Notes: generated by a model from the sequence alone, not told the origin. 6,761 nucleotides of DNA from an uncultured Prevotella sp. (GCA_902497035.1 CABVDL010000117.1:1-6761); one strand, 5' to 3'. Shown: positions 1 through 6,603, numbered from the stretch's first letter. Program-made: numbers and translations.

Positions 1-505
1 TGGGCGGTTTTGACCGCAATGACCTGAGACTATTAGTAGGGTTGCGGAATTGAGGGTTATTGACAAAATATCCCTCAGTTATTCCTTGGTCAAAAAATCT
101 CTTGATTTCGCCATGGTTCTGCTTCTTGTTTTGTTTGAGCCATTCAACGACCTTTGGATACCGGTCAATCTCCGTAAAGAAGTCAGGAGTGACATTGCTA
201 AGCCTGAGCATCTGCATTCTGTAGAATTCCAGGATTATAGCGGTCGGGGTAGGGGAGGTTTTGACGATAAAAGCCTCTATTTCTTTTCGGAAAGCTTTGT
301 TGCTTTCCTGTATGCAAGCCAGCAGCAGCTGCTCCTTGTCATCAAAAATCTCATACAGGGTCCGTTTGGAGATGGACAAGGACTTTGCCAAATCGTCCAT
401 TTTGACAGCACGAATTCCCCTGGATGTGAAAGCTTCATTGGCGGCAGCTATAATCCTTTGACTAAGAAATTGTTTGTATTCTGTAGGATTGCCAGTATTC
501 CCCAT
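1..505 (-). CDS. TetR/AcrR-family transcriptional regulator, 3' end cut by window edge
   Basis: Reading the minus strand from the ATG at 505 gives 168 open codons to the window edge. Seen: residues about 12-60 form a TetR-type N-terminal DNA-binding domain. A first helix (SQRIIAAANEAFTSRG) leads into IRAVKMDDLAKSLSISKRTLYEIFDDKEQLL, where the recognition-helix segment SKRTLYEIF and the following DKEQLL are hallmark TetR features. Residues about 65-145 are helical and poorly conserved, as expected for the ligand-binding and dimerisation domain. Known of the family: dimeric repressors released by a small ligand, often controlling a neighbouring efflux or metabolic gene and themselves. The ligand here cannot be told. 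Odd: from about residue 150 the sequence becomes NPQFRNPTNSLRSLRSKPP, polar and repetitive rather than helical. TetR proteins usually reach 190-210 residues, so the true end is probably outside the window. The gene is divergent from maeB, with 130 bp between the start codons. The family call is firm; the function is unknown. Confidence 0.9.
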   Translation of the reverse strand, partial: MGNTGNPTEYKQFLSQRIIAAANEAFTSRGIRAVKMDDLAKSLSISKRTLYEIFDDKEQLLLACIQESNKAFRKEIEAFIVKTSPTPTAIILEFYRMQMLRLSNVTPDFFTEIDRYPKVVEWLKQNKKQNHGEIKRFFDQGITEGYFVNNPQFRNPTNSLRSLRSKPP

Positions 506-522
506 AACCTTTATTTTTGCTG

Positions 523-530
523 CAAAATTA
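523..530 (-). promoter_or_regulatory. Probable -7 element of the tetR promoter
   Basis: The minus strand reads TAATTTTG here, a full match to the Bacteroidota -7 motif TAnnTTTG. It ends 17 nt before the regulator's ATG, implying a very short leader of roughly 10 nt. No clear TTTG -33 element lies about 20 nt upstream; that stretch is A/T homopolymer. The motif is easy to hit by chance in A/T-rich DNA, so this is a candidate only. Confidence 0.5.
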
Positions 531-541
531 CAAAAAAAAAG

Positions 542-569
542 AAAAACTATATTCTATTTAATAGTTTTT
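542..569. promoter_or_regulatory. Candidate operator: 9-bp inverted repeat between divergent promoters
   Basis: AAAAACTAT (542-550) and ATAGTTTTT (561-569) are perfect inverted copies separated by 10 bp. Dimeric TetR regulators bind dyads of about this size, and the site lies between the two promoter motifs of the tetR/maeB gap. Binding here could therefore repress the regulator, maeB, or both. The arms are A/T rich, so coincidence is possible. The role is inferred from position and symmetry only. Confidence 0.4.
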
Positions 570-571
570 AT

Positions 572-579
572 TAATTTTG
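572..579 (+). promoter_or_regulatory. Probable -7 element of the maeB promoter
   Basis: TAATTTTG matches the Bacteroidota -7 motif TAnnTTTG and is followed by C, as is common. It lies 56 nt upstream of the maeB ATG, giving a leader of roughly 50 nt. A convincing -33 TTTG is missing. With flanking bases it forms an 11-bp inverted repeat (CTGCAAAATTA at 520-530, TAATTTTGCAG at 572-582) with the promoter motif on the other strand, so the two divergent promoters are mirror images. Confidence 0.5.
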
Positions 580-635
580 CAGTTGTATAGCTCAATACAG
601 AAAGCATATAAGATTTATTAAAGCATTTAGTTAGT

Positions 636-2918
636 ATGGTTAAGATTACGAAAGAGGCCGCACTTGCTTATCATCATAATGGCAGGCCTGGCAAAATTGA
701 GGTAAAGCCGACAAAGCCTTACCGCACACAAACGGATTTGAGTCTGGCTTACTCGCCCGGCGTGGCTTTCCCATGTCTTGAGATTCAAAAAAATCCCGAT
801 GATGTCTATAAATACACCGACAAGGGCAATCTTGTCGCCGTCATCTCCAATGGCACCGCTGTATTGGGTCTTGGCGACATCGGCGCTATGAGCGGCAAGC
901 CTGTGATGGAGGGTAAGGGATTGCTGTTCAAGATATACGGTGGCATAGATGTCTTTGATATTGAAGTCAATGAGAAGGATCCCGAAAAATTCTGCGAGGC
1001 CGTTGAGAAAATTGCGCCGACCTTTGGCGGCATCAATCTTGAGGATATCAAGGCTCCTGAGTGTTTCTATATTGAGAACCGGCTGAAGAAGAACCTGGAT
1101 ATTCCCGTGATGCACGATGACCAGCATGGCACAGCCATCATTTCTGCAGCTGGACTGCTGAACGCCTTGGAAGTTGCGGGCAAGAAGATAGAGGATGCAA
1201 AGATTGTCGTCAATGGTGCGGGAGCTGCTGCCATCAGCTGCACCAAGCTCTATTGCTCGCTTGGTGCAAGGCATGAGAACGTCATCATGCTCGACTCCCG
1301 CGGCGTCATCTATAAGGGCCGCGACCATGTCAACGAGCAGAAAGCAGAGTTCGCCACCGACCGTACCGACATCCATACGCTTGAAGAAGCCATCAAGGGT
1401 GCAGACGTCTTCGTTGGGCTGTCCAAGGGAAATGTCCTCACGCAGGATATGGTCCGCTCGATGGCTCACATGCCGATAGTCTTTGCCTTGGCAAATCCCG
1501 TGCCGGAGATTTCCTACGAGGATGCCATTGCCGCGCGTCCTGACATTCTTATGTCAACTGGGCGTTCCGACTATCCCAACCAAATCAACAACGTCATTGG
1601 GTTCCCTTATATCTTCCGTGGCGCGCTTGACGTGCATGCCAAGGCCATCAATGAGGAGATGAAGCTTGCTGCTGTCAGGGCAATTGCCAATTTAGCCAAG
1701 CAGCCGGTGCCTGACATTGTGAATGAGGTGTATCATGTCAACGACTTGCAGTTTGGTCCAAAATACTTCATTCCGAAGCCTGTTGATCCCCGTCTTATCA
1801 CCGAGGTCTCTGCCGCGGTGGCCAAGGCAGCCATAGAGAGTGGCGTGGCCCGCCACGAGATAAGCGACTGGGAGGCATACAAGAATCACCTGCGTGAGAT
1901 GCTGGGTCAGGAGACGAAGCTCACCCGCACGCTCCATGCCACGGCCGCGCTCCATCCGCAGCGCGTGGTCTTTGCCGAGGGCGGCCACCCCACGATGATG
2001 AAAGCTGCCGTGCAGGCCCATCAGGAGGGCATCTGCCATCCTATCCTCCTGGGCAACCCCGACCGTCTCAACCGCATGGCCAAGCGTCTGAAACTCGACC
2101 TGACGGGCATCGAGATTGTTGATATGCGTGCGGACAAAGAGCAGGGCAACCGTGCTACCTACGCCAAGCACTTAGCCGAGAAGCGTGCCCGGCAGGGAGT
2201 AACTTTCGAGGAGGCTTACGACAAGATGTACGAGCGCAACTATTTTGGCATGTCAATGGTGGAGCAGGGCGATGCCGATGCTTTCGTCACCGGACTCTAT
2301 ACCAAATACAGCAACACCATCAAGGTGGCCAAGGAAGTCATCGGCATTCGTAAAGACTACAATACTTTTGCCACGATGCACATTCTCAACACAAAGAAGG
2401 GTGTCTTCTATCTTGCCGACACCTTGATTAACCGCCATCCTGACCAGAATGTGCTTTACGACGTGGCCAGGCTATCGGCCCACACCGTGCGCTTCTTCAA
2501 CAATGAGCCGGTGATTGCGATGATTAGCTACTCCAACTTCGGTACTGATGAGGCCGGCTCGCCCGTGAAAGTACATCAGGCAGTTGAGAAAATGCAGCAG
2601 GATTTCCCCGACCTGGCGATTGACGGCGAGATGCAGGTCAACTTCGCGCTCAACCGCGAGCTGCGCGACGATAAGTACCCGTTCACCCGCCTCAAGGGAA
2701 AGAATGTCAACACGCTGGTGTTCCCCAACATGAGCTCGGCCAACAGCAGCTACAAGCTCATGCAGGCCCTCGACCCCGACTGCGAGATTATCGGCCCCGT
2801 GCAGATGGGCTTGAACAAACCTATTCATTTCACTGATTTTGAGGCCAGTGTGCGCGATGTGGTCAACGTTGTGGCCGTGGCCGTCATCGACGCTTATGTT
2901 GAGAAGCTGAAGAAGTGA
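636..2918 (+). CDS. maeB: NADP-dependent malic enzyme with C-terminal phosphotransacetylase-like domain
   Basis: Cytosolic enzyme that oxidatively decarboxylates malate to pyruvate and CO2, making NADPH and linking the C4-acid pool to pyruvate. Seen: 760 residues, essentially the length of E. coli MaeB. The malic enzyme part (about 1-420) has YSPG (Tyr39, expected proton donor), MEGKGLLFK (Lys94, expected catalytic base), NLEDI (Glu136-Asp137) and the HDDQHGTA metal and substrate motif (160-167). It also has a GAGAAA dinucleotide loop (194-199), FALANP (283-288) and GFPYIFRGALD (322-332). Residues about 430-757 are a phosphotransacetylase-like domain (HPQRVVFAEG, ISYSNFGT, FPNMSSANSSYKLMQ). 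Known: in MaeB-type enzymes this domain has no reported transacetylase activity and senses acetyl-CoA, which inhibits malic activity. That regulation is inferred here. The ATG at 636 is the first start after an in-frame TAA at 609, and there is no Shine-Dalgarno sequence, as is usual in Bacteroidota. The gene is followed by a hairpin terminator, so it is probably monocistronic. Confidence 0.96.
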   Translation: MVKITKEAALAYHHNGRPGKIEVKPTKPYRTQTDLSLAYSPGVAFPCLEIQKNPDDVYKYTDKGNLVAVISNGTAVLGLGDIGAMSGKPVMEGKGLLFKIYGGIDVFDIEVNEKDPEKFCEAVEKIAPTFGGINLEDIKAPECFYIENRLKKNLDIPVMHDDQHGTAIISAAGLLNALEVAGKKIEDAKIVVNGAGAAAISCTKLYCSLGARHENVIMLDSRGVIYKGRDHVNEQKAEFATDRTDIHTLEEAIKGADVFVGLSKGNVLTQDMVRSMAHMPIVFALANPVPEISYEDAIAARPDILMSTGRSDYPNQINNVIGFPYIFRGALDVHAKAINEEMKLAAVRAIANLAKQPVPDIVNEVYHVNDLQFGPKYFIPKPVDPRLITEVSAAVAKAAIESGVARHEISDWEAYKNHLREMLGQETKLTRTLHATAALHPQRVVFAEGGHPTMMKAAVQAHQEGICHPILLGNPDRLNRMAKRLKLDLTGIEIVDMRADKEQGNRATYAKHLAEKRARQGVTFEEAYDKMYERNYFGMSMVEQGDADAFVTGLYTKYSNTIKVAKEVIGIRKDYNTFATMHILNTKKGVFYLADTLINRHPDQNVLYDVARLSAHTVRFFNNEPVIAMISYSNFGTDEAGSPVKVHQAVEKMQQDFPDLAIDGEMQVNFALNRELRDDKYPFTRLKGKNVNTLVFPNMSSANSSYKLMQALDPDCEIIGPVQMGLNKPIHFTDFEASVRDVVNVVAVAVIDAYVEKLKK

Positions 2919-2960
2919 TGATAGTGATTCAGACGATAAGATATTTCTTTGGACTATATA

Positions 2961-2993
2961 AAAAAAGCTGCGGGCAACACCTGCAGCTTTTTT
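2961..2993. terminator. Bidirectional intrinsic terminator between maeB and yebC
   Basis: A 14-bp stem (2961-2974 with 2980-2993) contains a single G-U pair and closes a 5-nt loop, CAACA. The core is GCTGCGGG/CCTGCAGC, with six A on the left arm and six T on the right. In the plus direction it ends in a T run, 42 nt after the maeB stop. In the minus direction it also ends in six U, about 100 nt after the yebC stop. It therefore probably terminates both converging units. Confidence 0.9.
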
Positions 2994-3008
2994 ATCTCCG
3001 ATTATTCA

Positions 3009-3071
3009 GATTTCTATGATTTCTAAGATTTCTATGGAATCTATGATTTCTATGATTTCTATGGAATCTAT
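3009..3071. repeat. 9-bp tandem repeat array, seven units
   Basis: Seven contiguous 9-bp units follow the consensus GATTTCTAT. Units 1, 3, 5 and 6 match it exactly, unit 2 ends in A, and units 4 and 7 are GGAATCTAT. Units 2-4 and 5-7 form a 27-bp higher-order repeat differing at one base. A degenerate eighth unit follows (AAATCTTTC, 3072-3080). The array lies in the convergent gap between the terminator and the yebC stop. It can be read as an ISMES-like peptide on the plus strand, but nothing supports translation. It looks like a slippage-prone minisatellite with no evident function. Confidence 0.85.
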
Positions 3072-3091
3072 AAATCTTTCACGGCCGCTTC

Positions 3092-3835
3092 TTATTCCTC
3101 GGCCTCGTCCTCGGCGGGCTTCATATTGGTGTAGACGTTCTGCACGTCGTCGAAGTCCTCAAGCTTCTCCACCATCTTGTCAATGGTCTCGCGCTGGTCG
3201 GCGGGCAGGTCCTTGAGGTCGTTGGGGATATAGGTGAACTCGGCGCTCGTAATCTCGAAGCCGTTGTCCTCAAGGTATTTCTGAATGTCGCCGAAACTTG
3301 TGGGAGCGCCGTAGATGGTGGTCTCGCCCGACTCCTCGTCGGTGTCGTACTCATCGTCCACACCGTAGTCGATGAGGTCGAGTATCAGCTCGTCCATCTC
3401 CACGTCTGGCTTTGTCTTGAATGTGAATACGGCTTTGTGGTCGAAGAGGAAGCTCAGTGAGCCCGTAGTGCCGAGGTTGCCGCTGAATTTGTTGAACACT
3501 GAGCGCACGTCAGCAACCGTACGTGTGGTGTTGTCGGTGAGGGTGTCCACCAGGATGGCGATGCCGTGAGGGCCGTATCCCTCGTAGGTCACCTCCTTGT
3601 AGTCGCTTTGGTCCTTGCCCATGGCGTTCTTGATGGCGCGCTGTATGTTATCCTTGGGCATGTTCTCACGCTTGCAGGTTGCAATAATGGCACGCAGGCG
3701 GGGGTTGTTCTCAGGCTCTGGGCCACCTGACTTCACGGCGATGGCAATCTCCTTGCCCAGTTTGGTGAACGTACGGGCCATGTGGCCCCATCTCTTCAGT
3801 TTTGTTGCCTTGCGATATTCAAATGCTCTTCCCAT
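3092..3835 (-). CDS. yebC: YebC/TACO1-family regulatory protein
   Basis: A 247-residue cytosolic protein of the YebC/PmpR/TACO1 family. Seen: the N-terminal start MGRAFEYRKATKLKRW leads into the conserved basic segment with FTKLGKEI and AVKSGGPEPENNPRLRAII (about 23-51). Then come CKRENMPKDNIQRAI (54-68), the family signature YEGYGPHGIAILVDTLTDN (84-102), GTTGSLSFLF (122-131) and the DVQNVYTN end (230-237). An acidic tail finishes the protein. The length is normal for the family, whose members are about 240-250 residues. Known: members were annotated as DNA-binding transcriptional regulators, while more recent work on bacterial and mitochondrial members supports a role in translation, easing ribosome stalling. 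The neighbour pheT fits a translation role, but that is inference. The ATG at 3835 gives the conserved N-terminus. The gene starts 62 bp after the pheT stop with no promoter or terminator motif between, so co-transcription from the pheT promoter is likely. Confidence 0.95.
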   Translation of the reverse strand: MGRAFEYRKATKLKRWGHMARTFTKLGKEIAIAVKSGGPEPENNPRLRAIIATCKRENMPKDNIQRAIKNAMGKDQSDYKEVTYEGYGPHGIAILVDTLTDNTTRTVADVRSVFNKFSGNLGTTGSLSFLFDHKAVFTFKTKPDVEMDELILDLIDYGVDDEYDTDEESGETTIYGAPTSFGDIQKYLEDNGFEITSAEFTYIPNDLKDLPADQRETIDKMVEKLEDFDDVQNVYTNMKPAEDEAEE

Positions 3836-3844
3836 TGGATTTTG

Positions 3845-3858
3845 ATATTATATAATAT
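3845..3858. repeat. 14-bp perfect palindrome in the pheT-yebC gap
   Basis: ATATTATATAATAT is fully self-complementary and ends 9 nt before the yebC start codon. Its 10-bp core ATTATATAAT recurs at the pheT start (6365-6374). It could be a weak binding site or simply a low-complexity A/T leader; the sequence does not decide. Confidence 0.5.
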
Positions 3859-3897
3859 GTGTTTTATTCTGTTGGTCATTGAAATGCAAGCCACGGA

Positions 3898-6366
3898 CTA
3901 TCTCAGTTCTGCACCAAGTTTAGTCGTGAGGTTGTGCACCAGCTTTTGCATCATGGCGTCAATCTGCTTGTCGGTAAGCGTGTGTTCCGCGTCCTCCAAC
4001 TGGAAGTTGACAGCGTAGCTCTTTTTGCCTGCTGGGAGATTTTTGCCCTGATAGACATCGAAGAGGGTGACGCTCTTAAGTAGCTTCTTCTCAGTCTGTC
4101 GTGCAATCTGCTCTATCTGGGCAAACTCCACATTGTCATCGACGAGCAGGGCCAGGTCACGGCTTACAGTGGGATATTTGCTTAGGTGCTTGAACTCAAT
4201 CTTGTTCTTGTTGGTTGACTTTACGACTCCGGCCCAATTGATTTCGGCATAATAGACGTCCTGGTCGATGCCGGTCTCGTGGGTGAGCCTATTGCTGAGT
4301 TTTCCATATTCAGCCAGCGTCTTGCCATTGTGCGTCTTCAAAGCCAGGCCGTAGGCAAAGAGGTTGTTGTCGGTCTTGCTTTCCACAACCAGTCCTGCCG
4401 CTACGCCGGCTCGGGCGAGGATGTTTAGCACGTAGGCCTTCAGCTCATAGAACGAGCTGTCCTCGTCGGGGTGTATCCATGAGCCCTCGACGCGCTTGCC
4501 GGTGAGCCACAGTGCCATGTGGTACTCCTGCGAGTAAGCCGCTATGGGTGCGTCGTGGCCGTCCTTGCCGGGGGTGTAGCGGTAGACGTTGCCTACCTCG
4601 AAGAAGCGCAGGTTGTCGCGCTTGCGGTTGATGTTGCGCAAGATCGACTCCAGTCCGCCGAACACCAATGTCTGGCGCATCACGCCGAGGTCGGCGCTCA
4701 GCGGATTCATCACTTTCACCGTATTGGCCCAGGGATAGGCATTCAGCTCATCCTTGCTGTAATAGCACTCCTTGGTGAGCGAGTTGTTGAGTATCTCGTT
4801 GAAGCCGCAGCCGACGAGCTGCTCCGAGACGATATTCTCGAGCTTGTGTTCCTTGTCCTCAGCATTCTCAACGGTCAGCGAGCTCTTGAGCATGGTGGGG
4901 ATTTCCACATTATTATATCCGTAGATGCGGAGAATGTCCTCAACCACGTCGCAGGGCCTGCGCACGTCCACGCGATAGGCGGGTACCGTGAGTTCCAGTC
5001 CCTCATCATTCTCAGCGTCAATCTTCATCTCAAGGCTCGAGACGATGCGCTTGATGGTGTCGTGGCCGAGCTGCTTTCCGATAAGGCGGTCGCAATATTC
5101 GTACTTCAGGCTCACTTTGAAGTCGGGAAGCGGATTGGGATAGACATCCTTAATCTGCATGCTGACCTTTCCGCCGGCGAGTTCCTGGCAGAGTATGGCA
5201 GCCTGCTTTAGTGCGTATATGGTGCCGTTGGGGTCGACGCCGCGCTCAAAGCGGAAGCTTGCGTCGGTGCTGAGTCCGTGGCGTCGCGCGCTCTTGCGTA
5301 TCCAAGTGGGGTGGAAATAAGCCGACTCCAGCACCACATTGCGGGTGGTCTCGTAGGTACCCGAGCCTTTGCCGCCGAAAATGCCGGCTATGCACATGGG
5401 CTCTTCCTCGTTGCAGATGCTAAGGTCGTGCTCACCTAGGACATGCTTCTCGCCGTCGAGGGTGACGAACTCGGTGCCCTCCGGCTGCGTGCGTACCACT
5501 ATCTTGTGGCCTTTCACCATGTCGGCGTCGAAGCAGTGCATGGGCTGCCCGTAGGCCATCATGATGTAGTTGGTGATGTCAACGATGTTGTTGATGGGGC
5601 GGAGGCCGATGACCTCAAGCTTCTGCTTTAGCCAGTCGGGACTTTCTTTTACGTCACAGCCGGTTATGCTGACGCAGGCATACCGCTTGCAGGCTTCCTG
5701 GTTCTCGATAACCACGTCGATGGGCATGCTCTCGTTGTCAACGTGGAACTTTTCGCAGTCAGGGCGGTGCAGGCTCGTCTTGTAGCCGCGCTGCACCAGC
5801 CAGGCGTAGAGGTCGCGCGCCACGCCGTAGTGGCTGAGTGCGTCGGCACGGTTGGCGGTGATGTCAATGTCAATCACCCAGTCGCTCTCCAAATGGTAGT
5901 ATTCAGCGGCGGGCGTGCCTACGACAGCGTCGTCGGGCAGCACGATGATGCCACAGTGGTCGTTGCCGACGCCAATCTCGTCCTCGGCGCAAATCATTCC
6001 GAATGAGTCAATGCCGCGCAGCCGGCTTTTCTTGATGACGAATTCCTTGTCGCCGTCGTACAGCACGCAGCCTAAGTCGGCCACTATCACTTTCTGCCCT
6101 GCGGCCACGTTGGGAGCGCCGCAGACTATCTGCTGGGGCTCGCCTTTGCCCAGGTCAACGGTCGTTACATGGAGATGGTCGCTGTTGGGGTGGGGTGCGC
6201 ATGTGAGCACCTGGCCGACATACAGTCCCTTTAGGCCGCCCTTAATCGCCTGGACCTCATCCAGCGCGTCCACCTCAAGGCCTGTGGAGGTCAGCGCGTC
6301 CGCCGTCTCCTGCGGTGTGAGGTCGAAGTCAACATACTCTTTAAGCCACTTATATGAAATTTTCAT
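3898..6366 (-). CDS. pheT: Phenylalanine--tRNA ligase beta subunit
   Basis: Beta chain of the alpha2-beta2 phenylalanyl-tRNA synthetase, which charges tRNA-Phe; this chain carries the editing site and tRNA contacts. Seen: 822 residues, normal for Bacteroidota PheT. Domains in order: the N-terminal MKISYKWLKEYVD; an EMAP/tRNA-binding OB fold about 42-152 (HPNSDHLHV at 59-67, CGAPNV at 82-87); the B3/B4 editing domain about 215-400 (GLRPINNIVDITNYIM at 254-269, QPMHCFDAD, STDASFRFERGVDP); the B5 domain about 415-488 (VPAYRVDVRRPCDVVEDILRI, with acidic residues expected to bind Mg); a catalytic-like core about 500-715 (VMNPLSADLGVMRQTL, FFEVGNVY); and the C-terminal FDX-ACB domain about 728-821 (KYPTVSRDLALLVDD). 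No domain is missing. pheS, the catalytic alpha chain, is not in the window and must be elsewhere; separate pheS and pheT loci are usual in this phylum as far as I know. The gene is first in a likely pheT-yebC unit. Confidence 0.97.
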   Translation of the reverse strand: MKISYKWLKEYVDFDLTPQETADALTSTGLEVDALDEVQAIKGGLKGLYVGQVLTCAPHPNSDHLHVTTVDLGKGEPQQIVCGAPNVAAGQKVIVADLGCVLYDGDKEFVIKKSRLRGIDSFGMICAEDEIGVGNDHCGIIVLPDDAVVGTPAAEYYHLESDWVIDIDITANRADALSHYGVARDLYAWLVQRGYKTSLHRPDCEKFHVDNESMPIDVVIENQEACKRYACVSITGCDVKESPDWLKQKLEVIGLRPINNIVDITNYIMMAYGQPMHCFDADMVKGHKIVVRTQPEGTEFVTLDGEKHVLGEHDLSICNEEEPMCIAGIFGGKGSGTYETTRNVVLESAYFHPTWIRKSARRHGLSTDASFRFERGVDPNGTIYALKQAAILCQELAGGKVSMQIKDVYPNPLPDFKVSLKYEYCDRLIGKQLGHDTIKRIVSSLEMKIDAENDEGLELTVPAYRVDVRRPCDVVEDILRIYGYNNVEIPTMLKSSLTVENAEDKEHKLENIVSEQLVGCGFNEILNNSLTKECYYSKDELNAYPWANTVKVMNPLSADLGVMRQTLVFGGLESILRNINRKRDNLRFFEVGNVYRYTPGKDGHDAPIAAYSQEYHMALWLTGKRVEGSWIHPDEDSSFYELKAYVLNILARAGVAAGLVVESKTDNNLFAYGLALKTHNGKTLAEYGKLSNRLTHETGIDQDVYYAEINWAGVVKSTNKNKIEFKHLSKYPTVSRDLALLVDDNVEFAQIEQIARQTEKKLLKSVTLFDVYQGKNLPAGKKSYAVNFQLEDAEHTLTDKQIDAMMQKLVHNLTTKLGAELR

Positions 6367-6387
6367 TATATAATGAGATTATTTTTT

Positions 6388-6415
6388 ACCGTTGAGCCAT
6401 TCCCCCGGGAACGGT
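6388..6415 (-). promoter_or_regulatory. Structured 5' leader of pheT with two alternative hairpins
   Basis: Read on the minus strand, ACCGTT (6415-6410) can pair with AACGGT (6393-6388) around a 16-nt loop. Alternatively, CCGTTCC (6414-6408) can pair with GGAATGG (6403-6397), a 7-bp stem with one G-U pair and a CGGG loop. The two pairings share the same left arm, so they exclude each other. The element lies between the predicted transcription start (about 6425) and the ATG (6366). The hairpin is followed by A on the minus strand, so it is not an intrinsic terminator for pheT. Regulatory function is conjecture. Confidence 0.4.
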
Positions 6416-6430
6416 TTTCTTTTATCCGTG

Positions 6431-6462
6431 CAAAGTTACTAAAAATCTGTGATATGGACAAA
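6431..6462 (-). promoter_or_regulatory. Bacteroidota-type promoter of pheT
   Basis: On the minus strand, TTTG (6462-6459) is followed after exactly 20 nt by TAACTTTG (6438-6431) and then C. Both elements match the Bacteroidota primary sigma-factor consensus (TTTG at -33, TAnnTTTG at -7), and the spacing is in the usual range. The predicted start lies near 6425, giving a leader of about 60 nt before the pheT ATG. This is the clearest promoter in the window and probably drives pheT and yebC together. Confidence 0.8.
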
Positions 6463-6603
6463 ACAATACTGGCAAAAAGAAAGAGGATGCATCAGAATTG
6501 GAGCAGTCCGCAGCCTTTTCACATGCAACTGGTCAAACCGAGTGTGGTGGCGATGGTATTGATGGATTGGACATAAGTTTATTGGAAAATAGTCACGTAC
6601 AGA
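6463..6603. other. Intergenic stretch with no recognised feature
   Basis: No gene is visible between the pheT promoter and the terminal repeat. A plus-strand frame is open from after a TGA at 6450-6452 through 6746, but its second half is repeat sequence and it has only a TTG start (6498). The part at 6474-6600 reads like a degenerate hydrophilic peptide (for example DASELEQSAAFSHATGQ), matches no family I recognise, and partly overlaps the pheT control region. It may be plain spacer or the eroded end of a gene. Confidence 0.5.

Noticed and set aside
50..574. Plus-strand open frame of 174 codons over the tetR region
   Set aside because: It is antisense to a clear TetR helix-turn-helix protein on the minus strand, runs through both promoter motifs, and has no family resemblance.
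627..1469. Minus-strand 280-codon open frame inside maeB
   Set aside because: It is a shadow of the strongly conserved malic enzyme frame and has no recognisable domain.
3009..3080. CRISPR array
   Set aside because: The 9-bp units are contiguous with no unique spacers, far below CRISPR repeat length, and no cas gene is present.
3016..3216. Plus-strand frame starting in the 9-bp tandem repeat
   Set aside because: It is the tandem repeat read as peptide followed by antisense of yebC, with no start signal. The repeat is better treated as noncoding.
4519..5211. Plus-strand 230-codon open frame inside pheT
   Set aside because: It is antisense to conserved PheT domains; its valine- and alanine-rich composition is typical of a shadow frame in G/C-rich coding DNA.
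6388..6424. Terminator-like hairpin followed by TTTTCTTTT on the plus strand
   Set aside because: No plus-strand gene ends upstream; pheT occupies the other strand. The inverted repeat is better read as part of the pheT leader.
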